DNA from: Nectonema munidae
Taxonomy: Eukaryota; Nematomorpha; Nectonematoida; Nectonematidae
Assembly: GCA_030549495.1 (NCBI GenBank)
Contig: JAUIRK010000993.1
Location: 62,001 to 126,000 of the forward strand
Reading direction: 5' to 3'
Length of the DNA: 64,000 nucleotides
The position numbers and the translations under genes were made by a program. The notes under the pieces were generated by a model. That model searched no databases and was not told the origin of the DNA. It saw only the letters and a program-made list of their open reading frames with translations. Shown here in pieces: positions 24,222 to 36,639 of this stretch; within the stretch, counting starts at the first letter, position 1; every line of letters begins with the position of its first letter.

Positions 24222-24720
24222 AGGCGTAGATAGAAATTTTAACTTGGTACAGGAGCTATATATACCATATTTATAGTTGTATTTTATCTTTTTTTATTCT
24301 AAATTACTATTTTTCAATTCAACTTTGTCTTTTTTAAATTCAAATTTGTCTTTTTTTAATTCTAATTTATCTTTTTTTAGTTCCATTTTACTTTTTTAAT
24401 TTAATAATTTGACTTTTTTCCATTCTAAAATGCCTATATGCAATTCGATTTTATTATTTTTAAATACCAAATATCTTATTTCATTTCAAATTTTTCTTTT
24501 TCAATACAAAAGTGTATTTTTCGATACTAAACTGTAATTCTATTTTGTCTTTTTCTAATTATAATTATTTGTCTCTTTTGGCTATATTTTGCCAATTTTC
24601 AATTCAATTCCATTATTTTTCAATTTTATTTTGTCATTTTTTAATTATATTTTGTCTTTTGTCAATATTAAATTGCATTTTTCTTATTCTACTTTATAGT
24701 TTCACAAACCAATTTGAGCG
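24222..24720 (+). repeat. TTTTGTCTTTTT-type minisatellite, array 2, beside hAT-like end
   Basis: A run of about 450 bp is made of degenerate 20-25-bp units such as AATTCAAATTTGTCTTTTT. It begins just after CAGAGGCGTAGATAGAAA, which resembles a hAT terminus (CAGTGGCGTAG). This suggests the array may be internal to a nonautonomous element. Confidence 0.6.
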
Positions 24721-25404
24721 TTTAACGAATATTTCATTTTTTCTTGTGTTTTTAAAAATATTGCTATATAAATGGGTAAAAACATGAATAAAAAAAATTT
24801 CACTAAAATTTGAAAAAGTTTCAACTTAAAACTGAAAGTTTGATCGAAATATTATATAAAATTCCGTTTTGAACTGTCAGTCACAAATCTTTTAAAGTTT
24901 AAAAAATATCTTATATATTTTTTTCGATTCAAAAAATCTTGTAATTTAGTTTCTTGCATTTTTAATTTCTTTTATTTTTGAATTTCTTTTTAAAATAGAG
25001 TCAATTTTATTTTAAGAAAAAATACATATGATTAAATTTCTATAATTTTTATTTGGTTCAAATTCAGGCTAATCATTATAATTCTTGTCATGGCCTACTT
25101 TCATTTCACATCCAAGCAGTGAATTGGGTTTTCTAGAATAAAGCTTTTTTCTCAAGGCTCTGGATTTCGAATCCCAACATTACAAATTCACTGCTGCAAT
25201 GTAAGCACCAAAAAAAGCTCTTTTTCGATAAAAAATATAAGGTTATAAAATATTTACGTTTAAAAATTAAATTTTATCTTTAAAAATATATATAAAAAAA
25301 ATATAAGTTTAGTCCTTATGTTTACATCGTAATTTTTCTATTAGAATAAAGAAGAAACAATTTTAGTGCAATAAAATTTTCATTACCATAAACAACTCCA
25401 TTAG

Positions 25405-25575
25405 TTAACCAATTAAATCTATTAATTATATTATTCTTTTTAATACAAATCGTCTGCTTTACATAACATATCGTCTGGTTATTGTGATCATTAACGAGTT
25501 AAGGTATTGAAAGTCTTCTCTTTCGCATACTTTTTTTAATCATACCTCTTTTATGATGATATATTTTTTATTTAA
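25405..25575 (+). repeat. TTAA MITE copy C plus shared right flank
   Basis: A shortened MITE (25,405-25,502, TTAACCAATT to AACGAGTTAA) contains ATCGTCTGCTTTACATAACA. The homology with 27,966-28,176 continues beyond the MITE end (CATACCTCTTTTATGATG), so MITE and flank were copied together. Confidence 0.65.
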
Positions 25576-25634
25576 TTAAATATTATTGGTTATCATATAA
25601 TATGATAACCAATATTTGGAAATCAGTCCTTATT

Positions 25635-25771
25635 TTAACCCATTTAAGGCCAAGCAAAGCAGACGATATCTAAAAAAAATCAGACGATTTATATCAAAAT
25701 CATTGAAAAAAGCAGACGAAGATGAAATTACTTATGTTCCAAAATAGGAACATTGGCCGTAAATGGGTTAA
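25635..25771. mobile_element. TTAA-flanked MITE, copy B
   Basis: A 137-bp unit has inverted ends TTAACCCATTTAAGGCCAA and TTGGCCGTAAATGGGTTAA. It contains three CAGACGA motifs in reverse orientation to copies A, C and D. Confidence 0.75.
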
Positions 25772-27367
25772 GTAAATGAAAGATCTTAATATCCCATTTA
25801 CTTAGTTACTCATGTTACAAACGGTGCAAGAAAAAATCTTTCTAGAAAACTCGCTCCCAGAAAACTAGGTCTTGGAGCACTTGCTCTCAAATTCACTTTG
25901 AATATCAAAGTCTGAAATTGTAAACAAATGTTCATGTCCTGTAAAAAGGGCGTTAGAATGTCAAATAAAATGTATAATTGATAATAAATGTAAAATGATA
26001 ATATTTTTTAAGATTCCAGTATATATAAAAAATAGGAAAACTTTGTCTAAGATTATTCGTTTTATCACAAAACTGGGTCTATCAATTGACTATAAAGTTA
26101 TCGAAAACTAGGCAGTTTGAAAAATCTAACTAACTAATCAAATAACTAACTTAACTAATCAACTGACTAACTAACTAATCAACTAAGTAGCTTCTTTCCT
26201 AAATTTTTCTTAAAAGATTTTTAATATCAAATTTTCTTAGATCAAATTTTCCAAGACTTTTCTAAGACATAATTTTTTAAGATAAGGTTTTCTAGCCACT
26301 GTTACAAACATTGATGTATTAAGTTACATTTTCTTTATACAAAGCCTAGGAAGAGGATAGACGAACGGGCCATTTCAATTCAAGTTTTCAATGTAAAGAA
26401 GAAAAATAATTTAAATGTCATTTTATCCTATAAAAAGTCTTCGCCATTCTTCCACTTTTGTATACGTTGCTACACTTCTAACTTAATGTATTTAATTGCT
26501 AAATATTGATATATTTTCCACAAATTTGTTTGAATTTAATTAATTTGAAATAAAATGGAAACGAAGTGCGTTCAACTGATAAAAATAAAATTTAATCAAA
26601 AATATATCCTTGAGTTTAATCAATACATCTATTTATATTAGATGAAAGGTTTTTTAACTGCATTTGATTGAGCTTAAAAATACTGAACTGAAATTTTAAT
26701 TGCAAATAAATAAATGTGAATTCTCTACATTCCAAGTTAAGAGTTTAGTCTCTGTTGTGAATACATTGAGATATATGAAACAGTATTTATAGATGTCGTC
26801 ATTTTTAAAGGCTGGGTAAATCCGTTTACAGCTGATAAATTTGATAAAACCATACTCATTACATAACAAATTGCCTAGAATTTTAGCCACTGTGGGGAGA
26901 ATGGTTGAGCACCCAAGGATAATATTTTTGATAAAAATAATCATTTTTTTACTGACGATATTCAATAAAATATTAAAAAATTGACTTCAAAATCAAACAA
27001 ATATTTATCAAGATAGCAAATTTTACGCATCAAAATCAACATTAGGTATTACAGCGGGATTGCAATTTAAAATCTATATTTAAAAGATTAATCCTTGAAA
27101 TTTTCATTTTTTTAGTTTAGCAAACTTCTTTCAACTTTCAGCTTTTTACGCCAGAGTGTTTTTGAATGATAAAAATTGTTGAGAAAAATATAACTAACGC
27201 ATGGAAAAAATCTGATAAATTTTGTTTTTTATTTGAAATCACTTTTTAGAAAAGAAAAAAAGTATAATATGTCCTTATTTGATAAAATTGCAATTATTAT
27301 CTATTCTTTACATTATTTTACCTAGATGGCGTTAATACAATTAAATTAAAAAAAGACAAATGTAAAC
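25772..27367. other. Intron sequence, no gene seen
   Basis: AT-rich, apart from an AACTAACT-type simple repeat at about 26,125-26,190. No coding pattern beyond chance open frames. Confidence 0.5.
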
Positions 27368-27380
27368 ATTTAGTAATAAA

Positions 27381-27748
27381 TGCCATGTTAATTTATGCTG
27401 GTTTTTGTCCTGGTTTCCTTCTTTCGAAGGCTACATAAGTTTTTTCTGGTTGAGCTAGCAATAAGATCTAGCTCAGCTAGTATCGAACCACCCAAATAGA
27501 TAAAATTGTTTTTTCGCCGTAATGGGAGCGTTCGAATCTATGATTATATAAGCAGCATATACATACTGATATCCTACATCTATTAAATTCTAATAGTTAG
27601 ATATATATCTAGGTCTAGGAATTATATAAGTAATTTTCCTCCAGAGAGAATATTGGGATCAAAAGTCTAGGTAGATCCTGGACTCCGAGAGGCAGAACCA
27701 TTGGGTGGATTCGAGAAAGCACAAATAAACCTTAACGTAACGTAATGT
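27381..27748 (+). mobile_element. SINE copy 2
   Basis: A 368-bp copy is flanked by the 13-bp direct repeat ATTTAGTAATAAA (27,368-27,380 and 27,749-27,761). It shares GTTTTTGTCCTGGTTTCCTT, GTAATGGGAGCGTTCG and TCTAGGTAGATCCTGGACTC with copy 1. It ends in CCTTAACGTAACGTAATG, a worn TTAAC tail. It is about 15 bases longer at its head than copy 1. Confidence 0.82.
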
Positions 27749-27965
27749 ATTTAGTAATAAAGCTCATATGTCCTCCAAAGTACAATAAGAAGGTAATCAT
27801 GAACATATGAAATGAAATTTGGACATTTTATCTAGAAAGTGCACAAAACAAATTTTGCTACGGCTATATTTATTCACGCAAAAAAACATATTATATTCTT
27901 TAAAGGAAAATATACATTCTAGGGAACTTATTTATCGATATTATGTATATATAGGCCATTAGTAG

Positions 27966-28176
27966 TTAAATTATCCGGTTAATGACGCGAATCGAATTTT
28001 GTCGAATTTATAAAAAATATTATCGTCTGTGTTTATAAATTCATTTTAATAAAAATCGTCTGCTTTACATTACATATCGTCTGGTTATTGTGATCTTTAA
28101 AAAGTTAAGGTATTGAATTATCTTTTTCATACTTTTTTTATCATACCTCTTTTATGATTATATATTTTTTATTTAA
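27966..28176 (+). repeat. TTAA MITE copy D plus shared right flank
   Basis: A 143-bp MITE-like unit (27,966-28,108) contains ATCGTCTGCTTTACATTACA and CGTCTGGTTATTGTGATC. It is followed by a flank (to 28,176) that matches that of copy C at about 90 percent. SINE copy 3 starts a few bases later. Confidence 0.65.
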
Positions 28177-28183
28177 AAGAAAG

Positions 28184-28521
28184 CTACATTTCGTTGTGTC
28201 GGTATTTTATCAAGATTTTCTTTCTCTGAAGAATTCCTAGTTTTTTAAATTTAGGTTATTTCAATTAGTTACATCTGGCGATCCGATTCTATCATTGTAA
28301 AAATCAAGCTAACCTCTTGATATAAATATTGTTTCCCAAATTGGAAGCGGATTGTATCGATCTATAAGTTCTTGTAAATTAATTTATGAAGTTTTGCAGT
28401 ACAAGTAGCCGTTCGTGGCTATTACTCTGATGGAAAGTCCACGTAGATCCCGGACTCAGCATGATAACCATAAAGATGGACTGGAAACGCCACATACAAT
28501 TCTTAACTTAACTTAACATTT
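28184..28521 (+). mobile_element. SINE copy 3
   Basis: A copy of about 338 bp shares CTCTGAAGAA, CTGGCGATCCGATTCTA, TTGTTTCCCAAATTGG and GGAAAGTCCACGTAGATCCC with copy 1. It ends in CTTAACTTAACTTAAC. The target duplication is unclear. It abuts repeat copy D. Confidence 0.8.
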
Positions 28522-29420
28522 TACTTTGAATTGCAAGCAAAAATATAAAAATTTCATACATTGTTATAAAATTATATAAACTTCATCAAATTTGCAAGTA
28601 TATTTTAGTTATTGACACCGTGTACATATGTATTTTCTATAGTTTTTTATATGTCTTTTACATGAGTCTCATTTTCTAGTATCTCTACTTCTAGAATGAC
28701 CAACATCCAAATAACAAAAACCTCTCGAAGTTGATGGTGGTGTCATCGTTGAGGATTGTTCTTCACACCCATTAAGATTAAGCGCCTACGAACTTCTAAG
28801 GGGGTGTCCGTACTATTAGTACATATCCCCATAGAAATCCAGTAAGTTTCATAGATAAATGTCTAATAAAGCATACTCCCAGCCCCCTTTGGTGATTGCG
28901 AATTTGTTTGGGTAGGTATTTTTAGACATTATCGAATTTTTGTGGCAGCTATATAGAAATTATCCGTTAAAACTGCTAGTGTTCATCTTCTAATAGTTCG
29001 ATAGGGTAAGTAGATCCTGAGCATTTAATTCATCCTATTTCTCTTTTGTATTTGTTGTATAAGACCATTGTCTCTGGCTTAGGCTTGTCTCTAAGTAACT
29101 AAATTTCCATTGTGCTGACTAGACATAACAGAAACTAGATTGAAATTGCCATGTGTACGTCTCGGGGTGTACGTCAAAGAAGCCTATTGTGTGAATATAA
29201 ATTTGGATTCTGTCTCATGTACACGCACCTACTGCCTGTGTTGGGGTCTGTAAAAGTGAGGAATATAAGTATGATTAGATCGTCAGTAAAGATTTCACAT
29301 TGGATATAGGTAAGTTAATATCAGTATTCAAACTTTTTAACTTTATTTGTCCCACTAAAGTAATTTTATCACCCAATCCTCAAATATATATTTCTCATTT
29401 CAAAACTGATTTATTTTAAT
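28522..29420. other. Intron sequence, no gene seen
   Basis: The stretch 28,720-29,290 has more even base composition than its surroundings and may be an old repeat. I recognise no family. Confidence 0.35.
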
Positions 29421-29424
29421 ACAA

Positions 29425-29516
29425 TAATCACCTGATTAGGCGGGTCGCATATTTTAATTCTAAAACTACCCCTAAACTTCACCAGCTGTTCATCAACGGT
29501 GTCGTAGTTCAACGGT
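29425..29516 (-). pseudogene. piggyBac transposase fragment
   Basis: The minus strand reads NYDTVDEQLVKFRGSFRIKI followed by CDPPNQV. This matches the segment around the first catalytic Asp of piggyBac transposases and the DEQLVSFRGRCP of the copy at 0.5-1.8k. Only about 30 codons are recognisable. Confidence 0.7.
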
Positions 29517-29520
29517 AACA

Positions 29521-31049
29521 ACATTTAGACCCCCTTGAAACTATCCTAAGAAAAGTCTTACCTATCATTGAAATAGAAGCTTTAAAAAGGATTCTTAGTT
29601 TTTTTCAGAAAATACTTAATTAAAATGTATTGATGCATCTTTCGACTAGCTCATGCGAAGAAGGGAGGCAGTATCGCAAAGGTGTGAGGACGTCCATTTT
29701 TCCATAACAAAATCTAACGGATATTGATACCTTAGGGCTTAGACATTCTCTACTGAAAAATGAAACGTAAAAAAAACTATTTTCAAATTAAGCGAAAAAT
29801 TTTAATGCTAACTCCAAGCTTTTTATAAGCTTAATTTTGCAACCTTGAAAATATTGCAACCTAATTTTTTAGTTTGAAAATTTCAAGCGAATAAAAAAAA
29901 AATTGTTGTAAGACCAACTGCCCAGAAGGATTTGGATTGAACTTCATTATATGCTGAATCAAAGTACGACCTTGATTTGGATATGCAGAGAGAGAGAGTA
30001 AGGCAAATATCCTCTTCCGAATTTAAAAATATAGATGTTTATCCTCAGAAAGATAGGACGAATCTAAAGAGCTCATTTGTAAAAGATAAAACAAAAATCA
30101 ATTTTGAAATATTTATGTTCAATTGTGGTTTTATCGCAAGACACACAAAAGAACCAGAAATAATTAATTCCATAAGTAAAGAAAAGAGGTGCAGAATAAT
30201 AATTTAATCAAAATAAATGAATCAAATATCTTCATCCATCTAACATTTATCGACCATATTGAATAAATTTCTGAATTTATTTTTTTGCAAATACTTTTTC
30301 AAAAATGCAGAAAATATCTATCAATGTATTGGATTGATTGATATAATCATAATTTTTACAAAATAAAACATTTATTAATTTTCACAGAATTTTAAAATGT
30401 TTGAATTTGGTTCTTTTTCAATAAATGTTAGCAAACTATAATAATTAACTATACATATATACAAGACCATAACACTTAGAAATAATTATCTCATTATAAC
30501 TGATATGAAGTATTATGGTCCTGCATTTGATATATTTGCATTTTGCTCTTCGCTTGGAAAAGATAGAGGTGCGAAAGTTTTCATAATAAATGATTTTTTC
30601 GCTATAAAAATTCTTAGGCTAAATGTTACAAAAATTTGTAAACAAATTCAAAGTAGAATTTTTTTATTTTTTGTTTTAAGAGGCGTTTTTATGAGAAAAA
30701 ATTAAATATTTGTTTTTTTCACTAAACCTATTTATTGTCTTCTTTCTATTTCTTAAACACGATACTATTTTTGGAAATCTTTTTCTCGTTTCATTAAAAG
30801 TTACTGAGATCCTAGGAAAGATATGAGATTGAATTGGAGCAATACCAAAAGCACTGACTTTTTGTGTTTGAGTTTTCGTATTTTTTGAGGGTTTATGTAT
30901 TTTAAAGTGCAAAAAATGATTTTTGAATTAGAAGGATTATTATAATTTAAAAACACGAATTTATATTTCGCTCAAAAAGAGAAAAAAATAGGATTTTTGA
31001 GCAGAAATATGGTGGTTTATTGGCAGTGTATACATAGTATTGAATTTAC
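29521..31049. other. Intron sequence, no gene seen
   Basis: AT-rich. Open frames at 29,977-30,207 and 30,505-30,705 show no recognised domain and are probably chance. Confidence 0.45.
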
Positions 31050-31230
31050 TTGGTAGGATCATTTTCTGGATGATACAGGTCAAAATCATAAAAAGTAAGT
31101 TGAACGCGTTCTCTGCCCACTGCGATGAAGTGATAGATGCATTGCAAATTTTCTGGGTATGGATTGGGGTAGTTGGGGCTTTGAATGCTTCCGTTTTTCT
31201 TTGTTTTCGACAAAAATGTTCCATCGCACT
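31050..31230 (-). CDS. sol-1: CUB 3, first half (SOL-1-like exon)
   Basis: A 181-bp exon lies between a TTTTAG acceptor and a GTAAAT donor. It reads CDGTFLSKTKKNGSIQSPNYP, then NPYPENLQCIYHF and RERVQLTFYDFDLY. These are the first two CUB cysteines, the SPNYP turn and the acidic strand that often contributes calcium ligands in CUB domains (YDFDLYHPENDP). Both ends match their neighbours in phase, giving Asn-Cys at the junction with 17,933. About 30 to 90 bases upstream of the acceptor the transcribed strand is a long TG-rich run, which may affect splice-site use. Confidence 0.92.
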
Positions 31231-31639
31231 CTAAAACTAAAAAGATGAACTGATAGCAAGAGCACACTGACACAACTACCCACACATACACGTAGACATA
31301 CACGCACAAGGAGAAAAAAACTTTACACACTAGTGTTGAAACCCCGTTGTATACAGCTTTCAGTATCAAATATCGGAAAGGGGAATCGAAAAATTTCAAA
31401 ATTTTTACAAAATTTAAATAAATGAACAAAAAATTTCAAATTTTTTTTTGTAAAATTAAAAATCAAGAACTTTTTATAAAACTCAACAAAGGATTTACTT
31501 AAAATTCTTTAAGGTAAGTAATTCAAAAAATAAATTTGAAAAAAAAATCATAAATTTTATTACTTTTTTTAATATATTTATGGTTTTTTTTTTAATTTTT
31601 TTTATTTTTATTAGACCTAAATATAATGTCAATTGGAAT

Positions 31640-33345
31640 GGTTTTTCCATAGTTACCAAAGATAGTTGAGTGTTTAAAATGCAAAGCTACTTAAAAATGT
31701 TCTGATGGTTCGATAGCAGGAGTCATAAAACATTATCGAACAGTTCACAATGAAAATATCGAAGAAGCAAAATTTTATTGATGGATATTTATATTTTTTT
31801 ATCTATTAATAAAAGATAGAAAAGTTAACATGCAACAATGGCTTCTCATTCAAAGTATAGCTAACAGACAGTTAATTCAAAGAAGCTTGAAAAAACAAAT
31901 AGCTTGAAAAAAACAAGTATGATATAAACCCACACATTCTTCAAATTCTAGCGTAAAGGAGTGTATAATTAAAAACAAATTAGCTGATTATATTTTAAAG
32001 ATCAAATTAAAAAAGGAATGAAATATTTCCTTATTAGATGAATACACCTCAACCCAAAATAACCGATATATTAATGTATGTGTTCATTCAAAACTAAAAC
32101 TTTGGAATTTAGAGCTTTAAAATTAAAGGTCGTTTCAGGATTTTCTGTATGGTTGAAACTGTTTCTTTGTTTATAAAAACCTTCAATTTAGATTTAAAAC
32201 AAGATATAGTTGCTTGTACAACTGATTGAGAGTCAGTAATGTTAAAATTGGAAAAACTTATTGGCCCTATTCATTAGCTATGTTTTAATCATGGATTTAA
32301 TTTAAGTATAGTGAAAGTTATGTATGGGTTGTGTTGGCAAAAATATAAAGAATATCAACAATTGAAAGGGAAAAATGATGATAGGAAAAAAGGAAATACA
32401 AATAATGATGATGATGCTGATGATGATGATGATACTGAAGATGAGAAACATGATGATGTTTCTGTGAATGGTGAAAATAATGCAGATGATGATTATGAAA
32501 ATTTTGTTACAGATTCAAAAAAATTACTACTCTTTAATTGAAAATGTCGAAATTTTAAAATTCTAACTTTTTCCAAAAATTGTTACAGAAGAAAATAATG
32601 GAATAACGTTGAAACTGCTATATGATGTTAGAACAAGGTAGAACAGTATGCTTCAAATGTTAGGACATTTTTTATATTTGAAAGTTTGCATTAAAAAACT
32701 CTCAAGATAATAAAAGATGAAAAATGGAATAAAATTGAATTAAAATTTTTGAAATAAGTTGAAATTACAATTAAAGGCTTGCTGAAACCTCTTATAACTT
32801 TATTGAAAAGCAGTTAAAAGGCAAAAGGATTGTTTTAGCAAAAATTGGTAAAAATTATTCATGATACATACTTGATTCGTAGAAAAAGTGAAGTATATGA
32901 TTAAATGCATAATCTAAATAACTCAGAATGTGAATTGAACAATAAAAACATTAAAAACTTCCGTCAAAATTTGTATCAAATAATTTTTCCTTTCTCTGAA
33001 GTTGAAGAAAAAAATGTTAAAACCCTTCTACAAGTTCAACGACATCAAAGTATCCTGATAAAAATCTTTTGAACGAGTTTCATTTAGAAGTTAAAAAACT
33101 AAAGATGCCAAGCGCAACAAAAAAAGTTTCAATCAATATTGAAAGTAATTTTAAGGTCTATGAAGTAACCGGAAAGCGTACAGAAAAACTGGATCAACTC
33201 TATGCAGCTCTTTGTTAACAATGAAGCTAACAAGCACAGAATCAGAGAAGGCTTTTTCAATTGATTCACTATTTCTCTCAAAAAAAGAACAAGACTCTCC
33301 CATAAAACTTTAAATGCATTAGTTTTTTTTAAGTTACTTTATGAA
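31640..33345 (+). pseudogene. Third hAT transposase relic (BED-finger type)
   Basis: Pieces in order on the plus strand are a BED-like finger (VECLKCKAT, then GVIKHYRTVHNENIEEAK); the DDE-core stretch around 32,230-32,340 (KLEKLIGPIH, LCFNHGFNLSIVKVMY); an Asp-rich linker encoded by GAT repeats (32,390-32,520); and the C-terminal dimerisation block (MKLTSTESEKAFSIDSLFLS, KKRTRLSHKTLNAL). Many stops and shifts break it. No terminal repeats were located. It is unrelated in detail to the hATs at 8.8k and 11.4k. Confidence 0.75.
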
Positions 33346-36300
33346 TAAAAATGTATAATTGTATTTATTTTGTCATTTTTTTTACCTGTTTTCCAAAATT
33401 CAATAATTTTAAGTTGCGATTCTCGGTTTTTCCGGTTTCTATTGAACAAATCGACAACCCATTCCGGTTTATGAAAAAACGGTATTAACACTGCCACACA
33501 CATGCACACACATATACTACACATATGAACGTTATAACAAATATTTTTTTACGTCATATTTAATATTTATAACTATTTGTAAAATCAATATAATTTTTTT
33601 ATAGATATTTTCTTTATATGGTAAAATATTTAAGAACAAATAATAGAAAATCCAGGGATATGACTTTAAAAAGATATTCGTAAACAATTAAAATACAATA
33701 TGATCAAGAGAATTTTAAATAAGTAACCATCTAAATAGCTGACAAACCAACAATCTTCGTAACTAATTAGCTAACTTATAGGCTAACGGCACTACCAGTT
33801 GAAGAGTAGAGTTTGGACCAAGTTTTTCTCTCTTTGATTCCCGATTGTGACATCCCTGTCATTTGGCCAGTTATGGATGAATATTCATTTCTTGGATTAA
33901 TGTGGAGAGAGCAATGGGAGATCAAGTTTCAAAAAAAAATTTCAGATTTTTGCAAAGCTCTTTTGTTTATTGATAACTTTGATGAATAGGCTGGACAAAT
34001 TTTTCAAAAGGTTTTTTTTCTTTTTGCAATTCTATTTTGTCTTTTTGCCTTTTGTAATTCTATTTCGCATCTTAGATAGGCAAATGTTAAAATTCAAAAT
34101 AGAATGGCAATTTATAAAGGCAATAAAGTGAGTGTGTATATGTTTGCGTATTTGAACATGTATCGAAATTTATATATTAAAAAGTTTAATCTAGAAAATT
34201 CATGTATGGAGAACCTCATAAGCATTTAGCCTTTAAGGTGTGGAAAGGTTATAAAAGTTTGAAGGTCAACGTCTTAGTCATGGAGGTATTAGAGGTTTTA
34301 TCAAAATGTTGTATGATTTTTACATCATCCATAAAGCCTCAACTCGGGTTGGGGTCTATTGGCAAACTAAATATTTGGCATTTACCTGATTCTTTTTCTC
34401 TGCTCATCATCTTGTTAAGAATGGAGAGTGTAAAAAGTATGAAGTTTAGGAGAAGCATTTTAAACTCAACTTTTTAAAATGAAATAAAGGGCTCAGATCA
34501 GGTGGAAAGGAAGCAGACTTTTGAAAGTTGGAAAAAACAGTTGATGCGCTAACTCCAAAAATTCTTCTCCATGCGAGTCAAGATGACAAAATGGAAGATG
34601 GAATTGACTGAAATTTGTGTTTACAGTGTAAGGCGACGTGTCTGTTGAAACTTTACGCTGTTGTGATCGTTAAGAAGAGTTTTAGATCTTTTTGATTAAA
34701 ATTAGGCACATTTTGTTAGTTGCTCATGTATTCTATATATATAATTACTATATATTATTTTTATATCCTTACATCACTATGGAAACATCAATGAAATCAA
34801 TCAATACAGAATCATTGAAGCACCGTTTTTCACTACACAATTTTATATATATGTGAGTATATAATATACTTAAACTGGCAATGATAATAATAATAACAAT
34901 AGTCATTGGTGTGGTGGTGACATCACAAATTGCAGAATTTAGTGTTGTCATGAAGTGTATGTGTTTGTATGTGTGTGTGTGCAGTTATAAGCCATATTCT
35001 GAATTATACTTGCTTGATAAATCTTAGAATTCTTCCCACATTAAACGGAATGGATTTATGAACAAAAAAACGTTGACATAAATCTCTTATTTTGTTTGAA
35101 AGTATTTTTTTACAATAAAAGCATACCTTGCACTAAAATGAGTAAGTGAATATAAACATTAAAGTAAAAATGGCACATTCAACACGCAAGTAAGAAAATC
35201 ATGCAAAGATTTATACATTTTGTTAATTCATTTTTAATGGTAAAAGAATTTTTAATGGTCAATTTGCGCATGCTTTATATTTTCTTAATTATTTTAATGA
35301 TGATTCTCTTTGCTACAAAAATATTCATGATATATATACAATTTAATGGTGTAGGACTGAACTCAAGAGCTAGTTAGTTCGTTAGTTACTAAGCTTGTCA
35401 ATTGGAAGGGGTTAACTCATAAGAGGTAAACCCGAAAATTTTTCAGACCTATTATAAGGTCCTATAATTTCTTTTAATAATTATATAAATATGTTGAAAA
35501 TTTTTGTTTTCTACCTCTTCTTTGAAACTCAGCAATACTTTAGCTTTGCTTGAGCAGATGGAGTAGCAGTGAAACCGTTTGGTGTTGATCCAGTCTTGTT
35601 GTAGACTCGATTCCCTGTCGTTTCAAAAAAGTTCCTGTATTTTTTAAATCATATCATACACAATATCAGAGATAAGAGAATCACATATTCAGAGACACGC
35701 AAAGACAAAAATACACACTGATCCTAGACATAAAAAAACAGATATAGATTTATACAAATGAAAAGTTGATATTGCGTGTCATATATAAGTGCTTATACCC
35801 CAGCCCTATGAACGTTAAAGGCGGCTATGAAATTAATTAGTTAGTTAATTAAGTAGAATTTTATATCGCTTACCCCTTTTTATAATTAATACGGTTAAGT
35901 TGCTTTTTAAATCATTTCAAAAGTGCTTACATGAAACAAGATATCTGAAGACTTTTGTCTGCTTGAGACTAATCCCCAGTTACCATCTATATACTGAGCA
36001 CTTTTTAGGGAAGAAATTATCCACGATATATATTATAAAGAGGTGAGAAATAATTATTCTCGATTTTTATTCATTTATTTATCAATATTTAATATATTTA
36101 ATATAATTTCACTATGTTATAAAAAGAGATGCAGAAAATTGTGAATCCAAACAACTTATTAGGTTATAGTCACATCGAATATATAATCAAGTGAAAATGA
36201 CATAAAAGATTAATTGAGTAACAATGAAAGATTTTCATTTAATTAGTACAATTAAGAGAATTTCATACAGTGAATATAAGATAATATACTTATATATAAA

Positions 36301-36639
36301 TATACATATAATCAAACCCGTCACCAAGGAGGGGGGAGGGCTTATCACTGAACATAATTTACGTCATTACTCAATCTTACTTAGATAAAGTTGTAAATTT
36401 ATCTTTAAGTAAAAGTCGAAGAATAAAGGTTCAAGGATTTCTAATAAAATTTTATTGATAAAAAAAATTTTAAAATTTGTTTATAAATAAATTACAGAAT
36501 TAATAAAAGAAGTTCAATAAAATAATTCTGCGCTACTCGACCCACCCCTAAGAAAATCTTTTAGTAACGGGCTTACATATAATCATCATTCTAAGTACCA
36601 GGTAAATATATACGCAGAGTCACCCTATGGGGTACTCGC
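33346..36639. other. Long intron stretch, no gene supported
   Basis: It holds a small minisatellite patch of the TTTTGTCTTTTT family (34,008-34,110), a CA run at 33,485-33,520 and a TG run at 34,950-34,985. An open frame at 34,202-34,477 has no recognised domain. A tRNA B-box-like string (AGACTCGATTCCC) occurs near 35,605. Confidence 0.45.

Noticed and set aside
31046-31429. Long minus-strand frame read as a single-exon protein
   Set aside because: Only 31,050-31,230 is CUB coding. The upstream part is intron with a TG-rich tract and an acceptor site.
35555-35630. tRNA-like B box (AGACTCGATTCCC) and a second one near 25,165 (TTTCGAATCCC)
   Set aside because: No cloverleaf can be folded around either and A-box candidates are poor, so they are at most SINE scraps.
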